Source: Burkholderia ubonensis subsp. mesacidophila (GTDB lineage: Bacteria > Pseudomonadota > Gammaproteobacteria > Burkholderiales > Burkholderiaceae). From it: a DNA stretch of 64,000 nt. Below the pieces are notes generated by a model, which worked only from the letters and a program-made list of their open reading frames with translations, did no database searches and was not told where the DNA came from. The DNA lies in contig NZ_CP020738.1 in assembly GCF_002097715.1 (NCBI RefSeq), positions 2,976,001-3,040,000 on the forward strand, in the 5' to 3' direction. The position numbers were made by a program, and so were the translations under genes. Positions 16,054 through 23,802 of this stretch are shown here, one piece after another (within the stretch, counting starts at the first letter, position 1; the number at the start of each line of letters is the position of its first letter).

Positions 16054-17529
16054 TCAGTACAGCGACGCCGCGAGATCGCGCTCGATCAGCTGGCGGCGCG
16101 GCCGCCCCGTGACCGTGTAATAGTCCTTGCGGAAGCCCTCGATGTCGGTCACGACCCGCACGCGCCGCACCCGCGCGAAATCCGCGAGCCGTGGCTCGAG
16201 GCGCGCCATCTCGCCGCGAATCGCCGCCTCGTCGTGCTGCGACAGCACGATCGCCGCCGGCTCTTCCCGGCCTTCGCCGAACACGACGATGTCGTCGATC
16301 AGCGCGCTTTCCTTGTAGACCGTCTCCACCCACTCCGGCGAGATGTTGCGGGCCGTCGACAGGATGATCACGTGCTTCTTGCGGCCGGTGATGTACAGGT
16401 AGCCGTCGACGATCTCCGCGATGTCGCCCGTGTGCAGATAGCCGTCGGTGAGCTCGCACGACGTGTCGTCCGAGTTGTAGTAGCCCGCGCAGAGCGTCGG
16501 GGTGAGCACGCGCAGCTCGCCGTCGACGATCGTCGGCACGATGCCGTCGAGCAGCGGGCCGGCGGAGCCGATGCGGCGATGCCCCGGATAGTTGAGCGAG
16601 ATGATCGAGCTGTTCTCGCTCAGGCCGTACGCTTCATAGACCTGCACGCCGCGCTTGTCGAGCGATTCGAGCACGGTGGCCGGAATCTTCGCGCCGCCCG
16701 TGATGATGTGCGGATTGCGGCGGCCGAACAGGCTCGTGACGCTGGTCGAATCGAGCAGCGCGTCGGCTTCCTCGAGCAGCTTCGGCGGCAGGTACAGGAA
16801 GTTCGGATCGACCTGCGCGATCAGGTCCAGGTAGTCGCGCGCATTGCCGCTGCGCGCGCCGTACTCGGCATAGCGCGCCGGCATCAGCGTCAGCGAGCCG
16901 CCGGACAGGATCGGCAGGAACACGCCGAGCACCTGTTCGATCAGCAGGCTCATCGGCACGATCGACAGGTAGTCGAGCGGCGCCTGCGGCACGCGCTTCA
17001 GCACGTTCGTCACGAGCAGGCCGACCGCCTCGTCGCGGATCTTCACGCCCTTCGGCTTCGACGTCGTGCCGGACGTATGGATGATCCCGCAGATGCCGGG
17101 CTCGATCCGCTCGCCGGCCGGCGCGCCCTGCGCGGGCCACGCGCTGCGTTCGCTCGCGGCGTCGAGGCACGCGATGCCCGGCAGGATCGCGCTGATGCGC
17201 GCCGCGGTGCGCGCGTCCTGCGCGAAGATCGCGGTGGCCTTGTGCAGCAGGCTGCCGATCTGCTCGTCGGCGAATTCGATCGGCACCGGCAGCAGCACGG
17301 CCTTCACGCGGAAGATCGCCAGCATCGTCGCGACCCACGTGTAGCTCGAGCGGGCGGCGATCCCGAACACGAGCCCGCTGCAATCGCCGTACACGTCCTG
17401 CAGCGTCGCGGCGATGCGCTCCACGTCGGCGCGCAGTTCCGCGAGCGAATAGTCGCGGCCTTCCATCTCGCGCACGACGATCCGGTCCGGCGCTTCGGCA
17501 AAATGACGTTCGAGAAGTGCGCTGATCAT
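16054..17529 (-). CDS. AMP-dependent acyl-CoA/acyl-acid ligase
   Basis: 491 residues of the ANL superfamily. It shows the phosphate loop HTSGTTSKPKG (151-161), YEAYGLSENSS (A5), GYLHTGDIAEI (A7) and ITGRKKHVIILSTARNISPEWVE (A8). These activate a carboxylic acid as an acyl-adenylate. Unusually, the C-terminal A10 block reads YYTVTGRPRRQ, with Arg476 where the catalytic lysine is normally found, so thioesterification or adenylation may be altered. The start overlaps the oxygenase stop by four bases. The acyl substrate is unknown; the mid-length of the protein suggests a small or medium acid rather than a very long chain. Confidence 0.85.
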   Translation of the reverse strand: MISALLERHFAEAPDRIVVREMEGRDYSLAELRADVERIAATLQDVYGDCSGLVFGIAARSSYTWVATMLAIFRVKAVLLPVPIEFADEQIGSLLHKATAIFAQDARTAARISAILPGIACLDAASERSAWPAQGAPAGERIEPGICGIIHTSGTTSKPKGVKIRDEAVGLLVTNVLKRVPQAPLDYLSIVPMSLLIEQVLGVFLPILSGGSLTLMPARYAEYGARSGNARDYLDLIAQVDPNFLYLPPKLLEEADALLDSTSVTSLFGRRNPHIITGGAKIPATVLESLDKRGVQVYEAYGLSENSSIISLNYPGHRRIGSAGPLLDGIVPTIVDGELRVLTPTLCAGYYNSDDTSCELTDGYLHTGDIAEIVDGYLYITGRKKHVIILSTARNISPEWVETVYKESALIDDIVVFGEGREEPAAIVLSQHDEAAIRGEMARLEPRLADFARVRRVRVVTDIEGFRKDYYTVTGRPRRQLIERDLAASLY

Positions 17530-18452
17530 GCAATGGCTCCTTTGCGATAGCTTTGCGCGCCGAAGATCCGGCGGCCCGTGTCGACGAGGCGGCGGCGGCC
17601 GTGCATCGCGCGGGTGTTGTCGATCACGACGATGTCGCCCTTGTTCCAGAACAGGTCGTACGTGTAGCGTGCGGTCGCGTCCTTGATCTCGTCCCACACC
17701 TCGAAATCGATGTCGGTGCCGTCTTCCCACGTGATGAGCGGCGGTTCGTAATTCACGCTCGGCCCGAGCAGCGAATTGCAGAACGCGCGGCGGCCGGAGA
17801 AGCAGCTCGTGGTGATCGCGTTCGTCACGCGTTCGGACGACACGAGGAACGGGTCGAGCCGGCGGTAGTGCTGGCCCGGCACGCGCTGGTTGACGACTTC
17901 GAGATGCGTGTCGTTCACCTCATGCGCAGGCACCTGCAGCTCGATGCTCAGGAACCGCTGCACGTTCGGCCAGGGAATGCGGCGCGCGTACTTGATCTTG
18001 CGCTGCTCGAACAGGCGGCGGGTGGCCGGCGACAGTTCGTGCAGCACGCGCTGACCGTCGCAGATCGTCGTCTCGGAGCCGACGCGCGCCGGCTCGAGGC
18101 AGAAGAACCACTGCAGGTCCGGCGTGAACGGCAGGTTACCGTTTTCCTGGTGCAGGCCCATCTCGAGGTGGCCCGCGTCGATTTCCGCGGTGTTCTCGGT
18201 CGACGCCTTGCGCGCCGGATCGAACGTGACGCGCGCCGAGTGCTGGCTGACGAAACGGTTGAAATCCTCGAGCGTGTCCGCGAAATTGCGGTAGATCACG
18301 ACGCCCGAGTGGGCGAGATTTTCGTACAACTGATCGGTATCGACGATGTCGATCGCCTTCTGGCCCGGCTCCAGGCTCTCGATCAGTTCGAAACCGAAAC
18401 GCGGCAACGGTTTGTGGTGGACCTGCGCGGTGACTACGTCAACATCCATCAT
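17526..18452 (-). CDS. TauD/TfdA-family Fe(II)/2-oxoglutarate-dependent oxygenase
   Basis: 308 residues. The iron facial triad is visible: H101-Q-E103 (GLHQENG) and distal H284 (TRAMHGRRR). Arg294/295 (TGRRIFG) is placed to bind 2-oxoglutarate. The fold resembles clavaminate-synthase-like enzymes, which hydroxylate, desaturate or otherwise oxidise small acids or amino-acid derivatives. AGAGG lies five bases before the first of two consecutive ATGs. First gene of the operon, translationally coupled to the ligase. The glutamate instead of the commoner aspartate in the H-x-D/E motif is seen in clavaminate-synthase relatives. Its substrate cannot be deduced. Confidence 0.87.
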   Translation of the reverse strand: MMDVDVVTAQVHHKPLPRFGFELIESLEPGQKAIDIVDTDQLYENLAHSGVVIYRNFADTLEDFNRFVSQHSARVTFDPARKASTENTAEIDAGHLEMGLHQENGNLPFTPDLQWFFCLEPARVGSETTICDGQRVLHELSPATRRLFEQRKIKYARRIPWPNVQRFLSIELQVPAHEVNDTHLEVVNQRVPGQHYRRLDPFLVSSERVTNAITTSCFSGRRAFCNSLLGPSVNYEPPLITWEDGTDIDFEVWDEIKDATARYTYDLFWNKGDIVVIDNTRAMHGRRRLVDTGRRIFGAQSYRKGAIA

Positions 18453-18487
18453 GTGTGCCTCTCACTCTCAGTGTGGTTAGTGTTGGT

Positions 18488-18515
18488 GTGTTCGAGTCTT
18501 GGCCTCGTCGAACAC
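18488..18515. promoter_or_regulatory. Candidate LysR-type operator upstream of the oxygenase operon
   Basis: GTGTTCGA (18488-18495) and TCGAACAC (18508-18515) are perfect inverted arms 20 bp apart centre to centre, just upstream of the oxygenase start at 18452. The T-N11-A-like geometry and the neighbouring LysR gene make this its likely site. Confidence 0.45.
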
Positions 18516-18628
18516 CACCCAATTTACCGACACGAAGCGGCACGCCGTTTTAAAAATTAAAAGCTGAATGTAATTTTGTTGAGAGATTCGTGAGAAAGCG
18601 CCCGGGTGCTGCCTCACGCGAAAGAATC

Positions 18629-18654
18629 GGCCGGGCGGCGCGCGCCGCCCGGCC
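18629..18654 (-). terminator. Hairpin after the LysR gene
   Basis: A fully palindromic 26-bp GC segment lies six bases past the LysR stop (18660), followed on the minus strand by GATTCTTT. Weak U-tract, but position fits a terminator separating regulator and operon. Confidence 0.5.
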
Positions 18655-18659
18655 CCCGC

Positions 18660-19616
18660 TCAGAGGGCGTGCGCCGCGCCAGGTTCGAGCGCGTTCGCGC
18701 TCGCGAGGTCCTTGAACAGCATCCGCATGCTGCGGATGTCGTGGTTCTTCTCCATCTGGGTCGCCCAGATCACGTCGAGCGTGAACGTCGGGAAGCCGAG
18801 CGGCACGTCGCAGATCTGCACCGACGGCGGGATCGACAGGTACGGAATCAGCCGCTGCGGCAGCGTCAGCACGACGGGCAGCCGCGAGACGATGTTCAGG
18901 CAGGCCTGATACGTGTTCGCCCGCGCGACGATGTTGCGCGACCGCCCGAGCTTCTCGAGCCAGCCGTCGATCATGTTGCGCTCGGAGATCCACGGCGTCG
19001 GGAACACGTGATGCATGTCGCAGAATTCGTCGAGCGTCACGCGCGTCGTCGGCGCGAGCTTGCGCGACGCGGTCAGGCACACGAACGTGTCGGACAGCAC
19101 CGATTCCCATTGCAGGTCCGGATGCAGCCGGTGATAGCCGGGGCCGAAGCCGGTCGCGAAATCGATCTCGCCGGCGAGCAGCCGCTCGACCGGCAATTCG
19201 CGGCCGAGCCGCTCGACGATCAGCGACGTCTCGCGGCCGCGCTTCATGAACGATTCGAGCACGCCCGGCAGCAGCAGCAGCTCGAAATACTCCGGCGCGC
19301 ACACGCGGATCACGCGGTGCGCCGCCGCGGCGACCTGGTCGTCGTCCATGTCCGCGCAATGGTTGACCGCATCGATCACGTTGCGCAGATACGGTTCGAT
19401 CGCCTCGGCTTTCGACGTCGCCACGAGGCTGCCGTGGTCGACATCGAACAGCACGTCGTGAAAGCAGTTACGCAGCCGCTTCAGGCAATAGCTGACGGTC
19501 GGCTGGCTGATGCTCAGCACCTCTGCGGTGCGGCGCGCGCTCTTGTGTTCGTACAGGCACAGAAACACCATCACGTCCTGCAAGTCGAGTTGGCGCAATA
19601 CGTTGTTGTTGAGCAC
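18660..19616 (-). CDS. LysR-family transcriptional regulator of the oxygenase operon
   Basis: 318 residues. The winged helix-turn-helix occupies residues ~10-70 (DLQDVMVFLCLYEHKSARRTAEVLSISQPTVSYCLKRLR), followed by a substrate-binding co-inducer domain ending near LIPYLSIPPSVQICDVPLGF. The start is a GTG with AGGA six bases upstream. It is transcribed in the same direction as, and 200 bp upstream of, the oxygenase-ligase operon, with an inverted repeat between them. It probably activates that operon in response to a pathway intermediate; this is inferred from position only. Confidence 0.88.
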   Translation of the reverse strand: MLNNNVLRQLDLQDVMVFLCLYEHKSARRTAEVLSISQPTVSYCLKRLRNCFHDVLFDVDHGSLVATSKAEAIEPYLRNVIDAVNHCADMDDDQVAAAAHRVIRVCAPEYFELLLLPGVLESFMKRGRETSLIVERLGRELPVERLLAGEIDFATGFGPGYHRLHPDLQWESVLSDTFVCLTASRKLAPTTRVTLDEFCDMHHVFPTPWISERNMIDGWLEKLGRSRNIVARANTYQACLNIVSRLPVVLTLPQRLIPYLSIPPSVQICDVPLGFPTFTLDVIWATQMEKNHDIRSMRMLFKDLASANALEPGAAHAL

Positions 19617-19712
19617 GATATGTCCTGGTCGTTTTCGTTGTCGTTGTGATGCGTGCGGGCCCTCTCAAGCCCGGACGGTCCGGCGCGCGGTCCATGCGTG
19701 CCGGCCGCGTGG

Positions 19713-20255
19713 CTAGCCGGTCCCGTCGTCCGGCGCCAGCGCCTCGCCCGGCAGCGCGAGCAATGCGGTCTTCAGCAGCGTGGCGAGCGCCCCGCGCTGG
19801 TCGCGGGTCAGCCCGCCGAGCAGCAGGTCCTGCGTCTCGACGTGCACCGCCACCGCCCGGTCGATCAGCGCGAGCCCGTCCGGCGTGAGCCGCACCGCGA
19901 GCCCCCGGCCGTCGTGCGGATTCGGCACGCGCTCGACGAAGCCCGCCTGTTCGAGCCGCATCAGCCGGTTGGTGATTGCACCCGACGTGATCATCAATGA
20001 GCGATACAGTTGCGTCGGCGACAATTCATACGGCTTTCCCGCGCGCCGCAGCGTCGCGAGCACGTCGAACTCCCCTTCCTTGAAGCCGAACGGCGACAAC
20101 GCCTCGGTGCGCGCCTTTTCGCAGTGCTTCGCCAGCCGCGCCAGCCGGCCGAAGATCTCCATCGACGTCACGTCGAGCCCGGGCCGCTCGTCGCGCCATT
20201 GCGCGACGACCCGGTCGACGTGATCGACTTGATCGCTGGATGCCTGAGCGCCCAT
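19713..20255 (-). CDS. MarR-family transcriptional regulator
   Basis: 180 residues with a typical MarR winged helix: GEFDVLATLRRAGKPYELSPTQLYRSLMITSGAITNRLMRLEQAGFVERVPNPHDGRGLAVRLTPDG spans the recognition helix and the wing (D-x-R at HDGRG). ATG 20255 is supported by GAGGA six bases upstream; upstream in-frame starts run into the operator region. It is divergent from an alpha/beta hydrolase gene with a near-palindrome in between, the usual arrangement for autoregulated MarR repressors responding to phenolic ligands. Confidence 0.9.
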   Translation of the reverse strand: MGAQASSDQVDHVDRVVAQWRDERPGLDVTSMEIFGRLARLAKHCEKARTEALSPFGFKEGEFDVLATLRRAGKPYELSPTQLYRSLMITSGAITNRLMRLEQAGFVERVPNPHDGRGLAVRLTPDGLALIDRAVAVHVETQDLLLGGLTRDQRGALATLLKTALLALPGEALAPDDGTG

Positions 20256-20304
20256 GAATATCCTCGCATCTGAAGAGGTCATCGAACCCCGCTTGTCATG
20301 AATA

Positions 20305-20322
20305 TATCTCAATATTAAGATA
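20305..20322. promoter_or_regulatory. MarR-type operator
   Basis: TATCTCAATATTAAGATA is an 18-bp near-perfect palindrome (8 of 9 pairs) in the divergent promoter of the MarR and hydrolase genes. It has the ATCTT-n-AAGAT layout common for MarR sites. Confidence 0.65.
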
Positions 20323-20359
20323 ACCACGAGAGCGCACGTGGGCGCGCAACGGAGCATAA

Positions 20360-21208
20360 ATGGCAAAACTATCATTCAAAGACCACGATCTCTATTACGC
20401 GGACATCGGCAGCGGCCTGCCGATCATGCTGATTCATGATCTGGGCAGCTGCGGACTCGTCTGGGCACGCCAGGTGCCGTTCCTGCGTCACGCGGGTTAT
20501 CGCGTGATCGTGCCGGACCTGCCCGGTCACGGCGCGTCGTCGTATCCGATGCGCACGCTCGGGATGGGCGAGCTCGCCGCCGACCTGGAGAGTCTGCTCG
20601 ATCATCTCGGTCTCGACAGCGCGACGCTCGTCGGCCTGTCGCTCGGCGGCGCGATTGCGCTGACGGTCGCGATCGACGCGCCGTCGCGGGTCGGCAAGCT
20701 GGTGGTATGCAACGGCTGTTCGAATCTGGTCGCCGACGACCACGTGCGCCGCGTCGGGCAGTGGAAAGCGGGATTCCAGCGCGGCGACGGCGCGGTGCGC
20801 TGGTTCGAGGAGATGTGGCCGTCGCTGGTCAGCGCGGAATTCGCGCAGTCGGAGCGAGGGGAAATTGCGTATCAGGTCGGTCATGCGCGCGCGGCCGCGA
20901 CCGACCCGGCGCATCTCGCACGCATGTGCGACGGCATCGCGAACTACGATGTGCGGCGCCGCCTGAATCTCGTGCGCAGCGCAACGCTGGTATTGCACAG
21001 CGAGGACGACGGCGTGTATCCGCCGGTCGAAGGACGGCGTCTCGCGGCGATGATCCCGGGCGCGCAGTTCGGTTCGCTGCCGGGCAGCGGTCACCATCCG
21101 AACGTCGATCGCGCCGACACGTTCAACTGGACGCTACTGCACTTCCTGTCCGGTCACGATCCCGCGTCCGCCGCGCGCGCCGAGCCGCCGGGCCTGCCGT
21201 TCCAGTAA
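20360..21208 (+). CDS. Alpha/beta-fold hydrolase (3-oxoadipate enol-lactonase-like)
   Basis: 282 residues. The nucleophile elbow is GLSLGG with Ser94; the oxyanion region is LIHDLGSCG; the catalytic acid is probably in LHSEDDGVYP and the base in GSGHHPNVD. The overall pattern (VIVPDLPGHGASSYP, LNLVRSATLVLHSEDD) is closest to PcaD-like enol-lactonases and related esterases, but substrate cannot be assigned. GGAG lies six bases before the ATG. It is divergent from the MarR gene and probably derepressed by its ligand. It is convergent with the DoxX gene downstream. Confidence 0.85.
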   Translation: MAKLSFKDHDLYYADIGSGLPIMLIHDLGSCGLVWARQVPFLRHAGYRVIVPDLPGHGASSYPMRTLGMGELAADLESLLDHLGLDSATLVGLSLGGAIALTVAIDAPSRVGKLVVCNGCSNLVADDHVRRVGQWKAGFQRGDGAVRWFEEMWPSLVSAEFAQSERGEIAYQVGHARAAATDPAHLARMCDGIANYDVRRRLNLVRSATLVLHSEDDGVYPPVEGRRLAAMIPGAQFGSLPGSGHHPNVDRADTFNWTLLHFLSGHDPASAARAEPPGLPFQ

Positions 21209-21224
21209 GCGGCCGGGCGCGCGT

Positions 21225-21665
21225 TCAGCGCAGGCCCGAGCCGTACGACGAAGCGGGCCGGCGCACGCCATCGATGCTCACGCCGCCCGCGCCGGTCACG
21301 AACAGCAGCAGGAAGCCGCCGGCGATCGCGACGTTCTTCCAGAAATGGATCACCATCTCGTGCTGGACGGCGGGGTTGGTCGCGTCCCAGAAATTGTGCC
21401 CGATCACTGCGGTCGCGAGCGTGTAGAACGCCATCAGCAACGCGAGCGGCTTCACCTTGTAGCCGACGATCAGCAGCAGCGCGCCGAGCCCTTCGATGGC
21501 GACGATGACCGGCGCGACATAGGTCGGAAACGGCGCGTTCAGGCCCCGCAGATAGCCGACGAAATCGCCGTAGCCGAGCAGCTTCATCACGCCGCCCCAC
21601 AGAAACAGCGCCGCCAGCGCCAGGCGCGCGAAAAAAATGACGCCGGAATCGACGGGACGCGTCAT
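21225..21665 (-). CDS. DoxX family protein
   Basis: 146 residues with four transmembrane helices (FFARLALAALFLWGGVMKLLGYGDFVGYL, YVAPVIVAIEGLGALLLIVGYKVKPLALLMAFYTLATAVIG, and a last pair around VAIAGGFLLLFVTGAG). It is a standard-length DoxX protein. The conserved W-G-x-x-K-L at the first helix and NFWDATNPAVQHEMVIHFWKN before the last helix are typical. GAGGAG seven to nine bases upstream sets ATG 21665. A membrane redox-related role is presumed. It ends 16 bp from the convergent hydrolase stop. Confidence 0.88.
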   Translation of the reverse strand: MTRPVDSGVIFFARLALAALFLWGGVMKLLGYGDFVGYLRGLNAPFPTYVAPVIVAIEGLGALLLIVGYKVKPLALLMAFYTLATAVIGHNFWDATNPAVQHEMVIHFWKNVAIAGGFLLLFVTGAGGVSIDGVRRPASSYGSGLR

Positions 21666-22048
21666 GCCTTTCTCCTCGTTGCAGTTCGGCCTGCCGCGCG
21701 GGATCGCGACCCGTGCGGCTCGCGGGCCTGGGGGGCCCGGCAAATGGGCCAGAATAGAGGCTCTTTCGGGCGAGTCAAAGCAAAAGGTTGTAGCAAAACG
21801 TTGCAACCTCGTTCAATCCCGACGCATCTGCCGAAAATTCATCAGCAGATTCATGGTCTTACCCTGCCCATGTAAAGCGAGTGGCGGTGCACCGACTCCT
21901 TCTACGTGACGGCAAACGCGACGGGGACTGCGACCTGTCTACCGGCCATGAGAGCGACCATTTGCGGTTAGGGTTGTCACCGTTAATCCTCTCCCCGGAA
22001 ATAGTTAAGCCGCCCGAAGGCGGCTTAACTCGTCCATCGTCCTGCCCG
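21666..22048. other. Intergenic region with terminator
   Basis: No convincing gene. It contains the DoxX promoter region, with an imperfect inverted repeat (GGTTGTAGC...GTTGCAACC, about 21785-21810), and on the right a terminator at 22004-22029. Base composition drops toward the STM2901/DUF1493 cassette, suggesting this is the cassette's left junction. Confidence 0.55.
22004..22029 (-). terminator. Intrinsic terminator of the STM2901/DUF1493 cassette
   Basis: GTTAAGCCGCC-CGAA-GGCGGCTTAAC gives a perfect 11-bp stem with a four-base loop, 20 bp past the DUF1493 stop. On the minus strand it is followed by TATTTCC. Confidence 0.75.
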
Positions 22049-22420
22049 CTACCGGCTGTTGACCGTTAGCGCTTCAATATCAGTGGTATCCCAACGTCCT
22101 CGACGCATCGCCTCAGCCAACATCCCAAGCGTCAGCGGGACTAGGTCCGCGTCTCGATGCTTCTTCGAGAACAGCCCAAGAATCGACTTGATTACGTCGA
22201 GACTGTCGGGACCGAAGTACCGACTGTATGGAAAGCCTTGGGCCTCCACGCCGAACTTCTCGGCCCATTTGTCGACGAACTCGACGGCATCAAGGCCCGT
22301 CAAGCGCAAGTCCTCTTCGAGTCTGCTGTCCGGCGTCAACTTCAACGGACCACCGAAGATCGGCTTGCCTAGTTCTTCCCGGGCAAAGGCTTCAAGTTGA
22401 TCCCAAATCGCATCCGCCAT
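22049..22420 (-). CDS. DUF1493 family protein
   Basis: 123 residues. The central part (LTPDSRLEEDLRLTGLDAVEFVDKWAEKFGVE) has the D-S-x-x-x-D-L pattern and spacing of an acyl-carrier-like helical bundle, as is usual for DUF1493. The serine that would carry a phosphopantetheine is replaced in the G-L-D-A-V-E segment, so it is probably not a true carrier. Its ATG overlaps the stop of the upstream STM2901-like gene (TAATG). The pair recurs together in enterobacteria and Burkholderia, but the function is unknown. Codon use is less GC-biased than neighbours, consistent with acquired DNA. Confidence 0.8.
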   Translation of the reverse strand: MADAIWDQLEAFAREELGKPIFGGPLKLTPDSRLEEDLRLTGLDAVEFVDKWAEKFGVEAQGFPYSRYFGPDSLDVIKSILGLFSKKHRDADLVPLTLGMLAEAMRRGRWDTTDIEALTVNSR

Positions 22421-22851
22421 TACAGCACCCGATCTTCAGGTTTCACGATCCGGTTGTACGATACCACCGTGTTTCGCATGATGAGAAAAACATCTACCGA
22501 CACTACCACGACCCCAACCACAGGAATAGACCGCCCGACAAACGCCCCAAGATTCCGAGTCGTTGCGATGCGGAGACCGCCAACACCTGCCTTCGTAATG
22601 GTAGGCAAGCGAATTCGGACATTGTAGGGCAGCATATTTCGCGCGGCCATCGATATAACCGATGTTCCAGGTACCGCACCGCCGAGCTTCCCCGAAACCG
22701 GCACATCGTTCTGACCTAGCAATATTGCTGCTGCACCGGCAAGGTCGGAGAATCCGAGTTGCTTCTGAGTTTCGTCGATCGCCACATACACGAACAGGTC
22801 GGCAGGCGTGAGGTTGTGGTGAACGCCATAGGTATATCGGTTATCGCTCAT
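22420..22851 (-). CDS. STM2901-family membrane-associated protein
   Basis: 143 residues. YTYGVHHNLTPADLFVYVAIDETQKQLGFSDLAGAAAILLGQNDVPVSGKLGGAVPGTSVISMAARNMLP is the conserved STM2901 core, and a hydrophobic stretch (IPVVGVVVVSVDVFLIM) near residues 110-128 is probably membrane-embedded. ATG 22851 is preferred; an in-frame TTG six codons upstream would add MKIWET. It is coupled to DUF1493 by a one-base overlap. Family members are of unknown function; an effector/immunity or envelope role has to stay open. Confidence 0.75.
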   Translation of the reverse strand: MSDNRYTYGVHHNLTPADLFVYVAIDETQKQLGFSDLAGAAAILLGQNDVPVSGKLGGAVPGTSVISMAARNMLPYNVRIRLPTITKAGVGGLRIATTRNLGAFVGRSIPVVGVVVVSVDVFLIMRNTVVSYNRIVKPEDRVL

Positions 22852-23144
22852 CGTTTCCCAAATTTTCAAGCGTGGCGGCGCTGCTCTCTCGGCGCAAGGG
22901 CATATCGCGCGAAGTCGCTACATTATCTGATCGGGAAACGTAGAAACGGCTCGCCGCTTCAGGACCGGCTTTATCGTGTATGAAAACGCGACGGGCGTAT
23001 CTGCTTGATTCGATTCGCTGTCGGATGCAAGAAAAATATTCCCCCTTCAAATCAAATGCTTAATGGAATCAAAGCGGCCAGGTAACGTCGCAGCACGTCT
23101 TAAGACGACGCAGGAGCCACTGCGCGGAGAAACCTCACAAATGT
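22852..23144. other. AT-richer intergenic region
   Basis: 293 bp with no convincing gene. It holds the promoter region of the STM2901 cassette and a perfect 12-bp palindrome CGTCTTAAGACG (23096-23107). Lower GC than flanking genes suggests it came with the cassette. Confidence 0.45.
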
Positions 23145-23600
23145 TCAACGCGCGTCGCTCAACAACACGCCCTTCTTGAACAGAAAGCAGCCATAGCCAC
23201 GCGATTCCCCGGTGACGATCACCGCATACGCCTGCTGCGCGCGCGCGTAGAACGCGAACCGGTCGACGCCGGCGAGCGGCACCGCGCGCCCTTCCGCGCG
23301 GTCGATCTCGGCCTGCACTTCGCGCTGCACCGGCGGCACGGCGACCGGATCGCCGACGACTTCCATCCGCGCCGCGGGCGCATCGACGAACGTGTCGAGC
23401 GGCAGCACCGACAACACCGCACGCACGACCCGCGCCGAATCGGCGCCGTCGATGCGCAGCGCGCGGCCGACCGCCGTATGACGCGCGACGGACTCCGCCG
23501 GAAAATTCGCATCGCAGATCGCCACTTCGTCGCCGTGGCCCATCGCGCGCAGCGCGTGCAGGATGTCGGCGTGCAGCAGCGGATCGAGGTTCTTCAACAT
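23145..23600 (-). CDS. RbsD/FucU-family sugar mutarotase (FucU type)
   Basis: 151 residues. MLKNLDPLLHADILHALRAMGHGDEVAICDANFPAES is the diagnostic N-terminus, with the catalytic-site His-Ala-Asp and Asp-Ala-Asn-Phe-Pro blocks. AVGRALRIDGADSARVVRAVLSVLPLD and FYARAQQAYAVIVTGESRGYGCFLFKKGV follow. FucU proteins interconvert alpha and beta anomers of fucose-like sugars. It lies beside galactarate catabolism genes and may serve an associated aldose or uronic acid, but its specific sugar is not evident. GGAGA lies nine bases upstream of the ATG. Confidence 0.88.
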   Translation of the reverse strand: MLKNLDPLLHADILHALRAMGHGDEVAICDANFPAESVARHTAVGRALRIDGADSARVVRAVLSVLPLDTFVDAPAARMEVVGDPVAVPPVQREVQAEIDRAEGRAVPLAGVDRFAFYARAQQAYAVIVTGESRGYGCFLFKKGVLLSDAR

Positions 23601-23802
23601 GACGGCAGGTCTCCGGAATCGTGAACGAACCGCATACGTTACCCGATCCCGGCGGCCGCTGCGCTCGGCGCACGACGTTCACGACACGCCGGCGGCGGGC
23701 TACGTTCGAGGCAAGCAGGCTTCGCGCATCGCGCGCGCCCCAAACGAATACAGGCGCCGCGAAGGCGCCCGCATGCCGATCGACCTTCCGATCGCCCGCG
23801 CG

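Noticed and set aside
18629..18654. 26-bp GC palindrome as a regulator site
   Set aside because: It lies immediately after the LysR stop codon, so a terminator is simpler.
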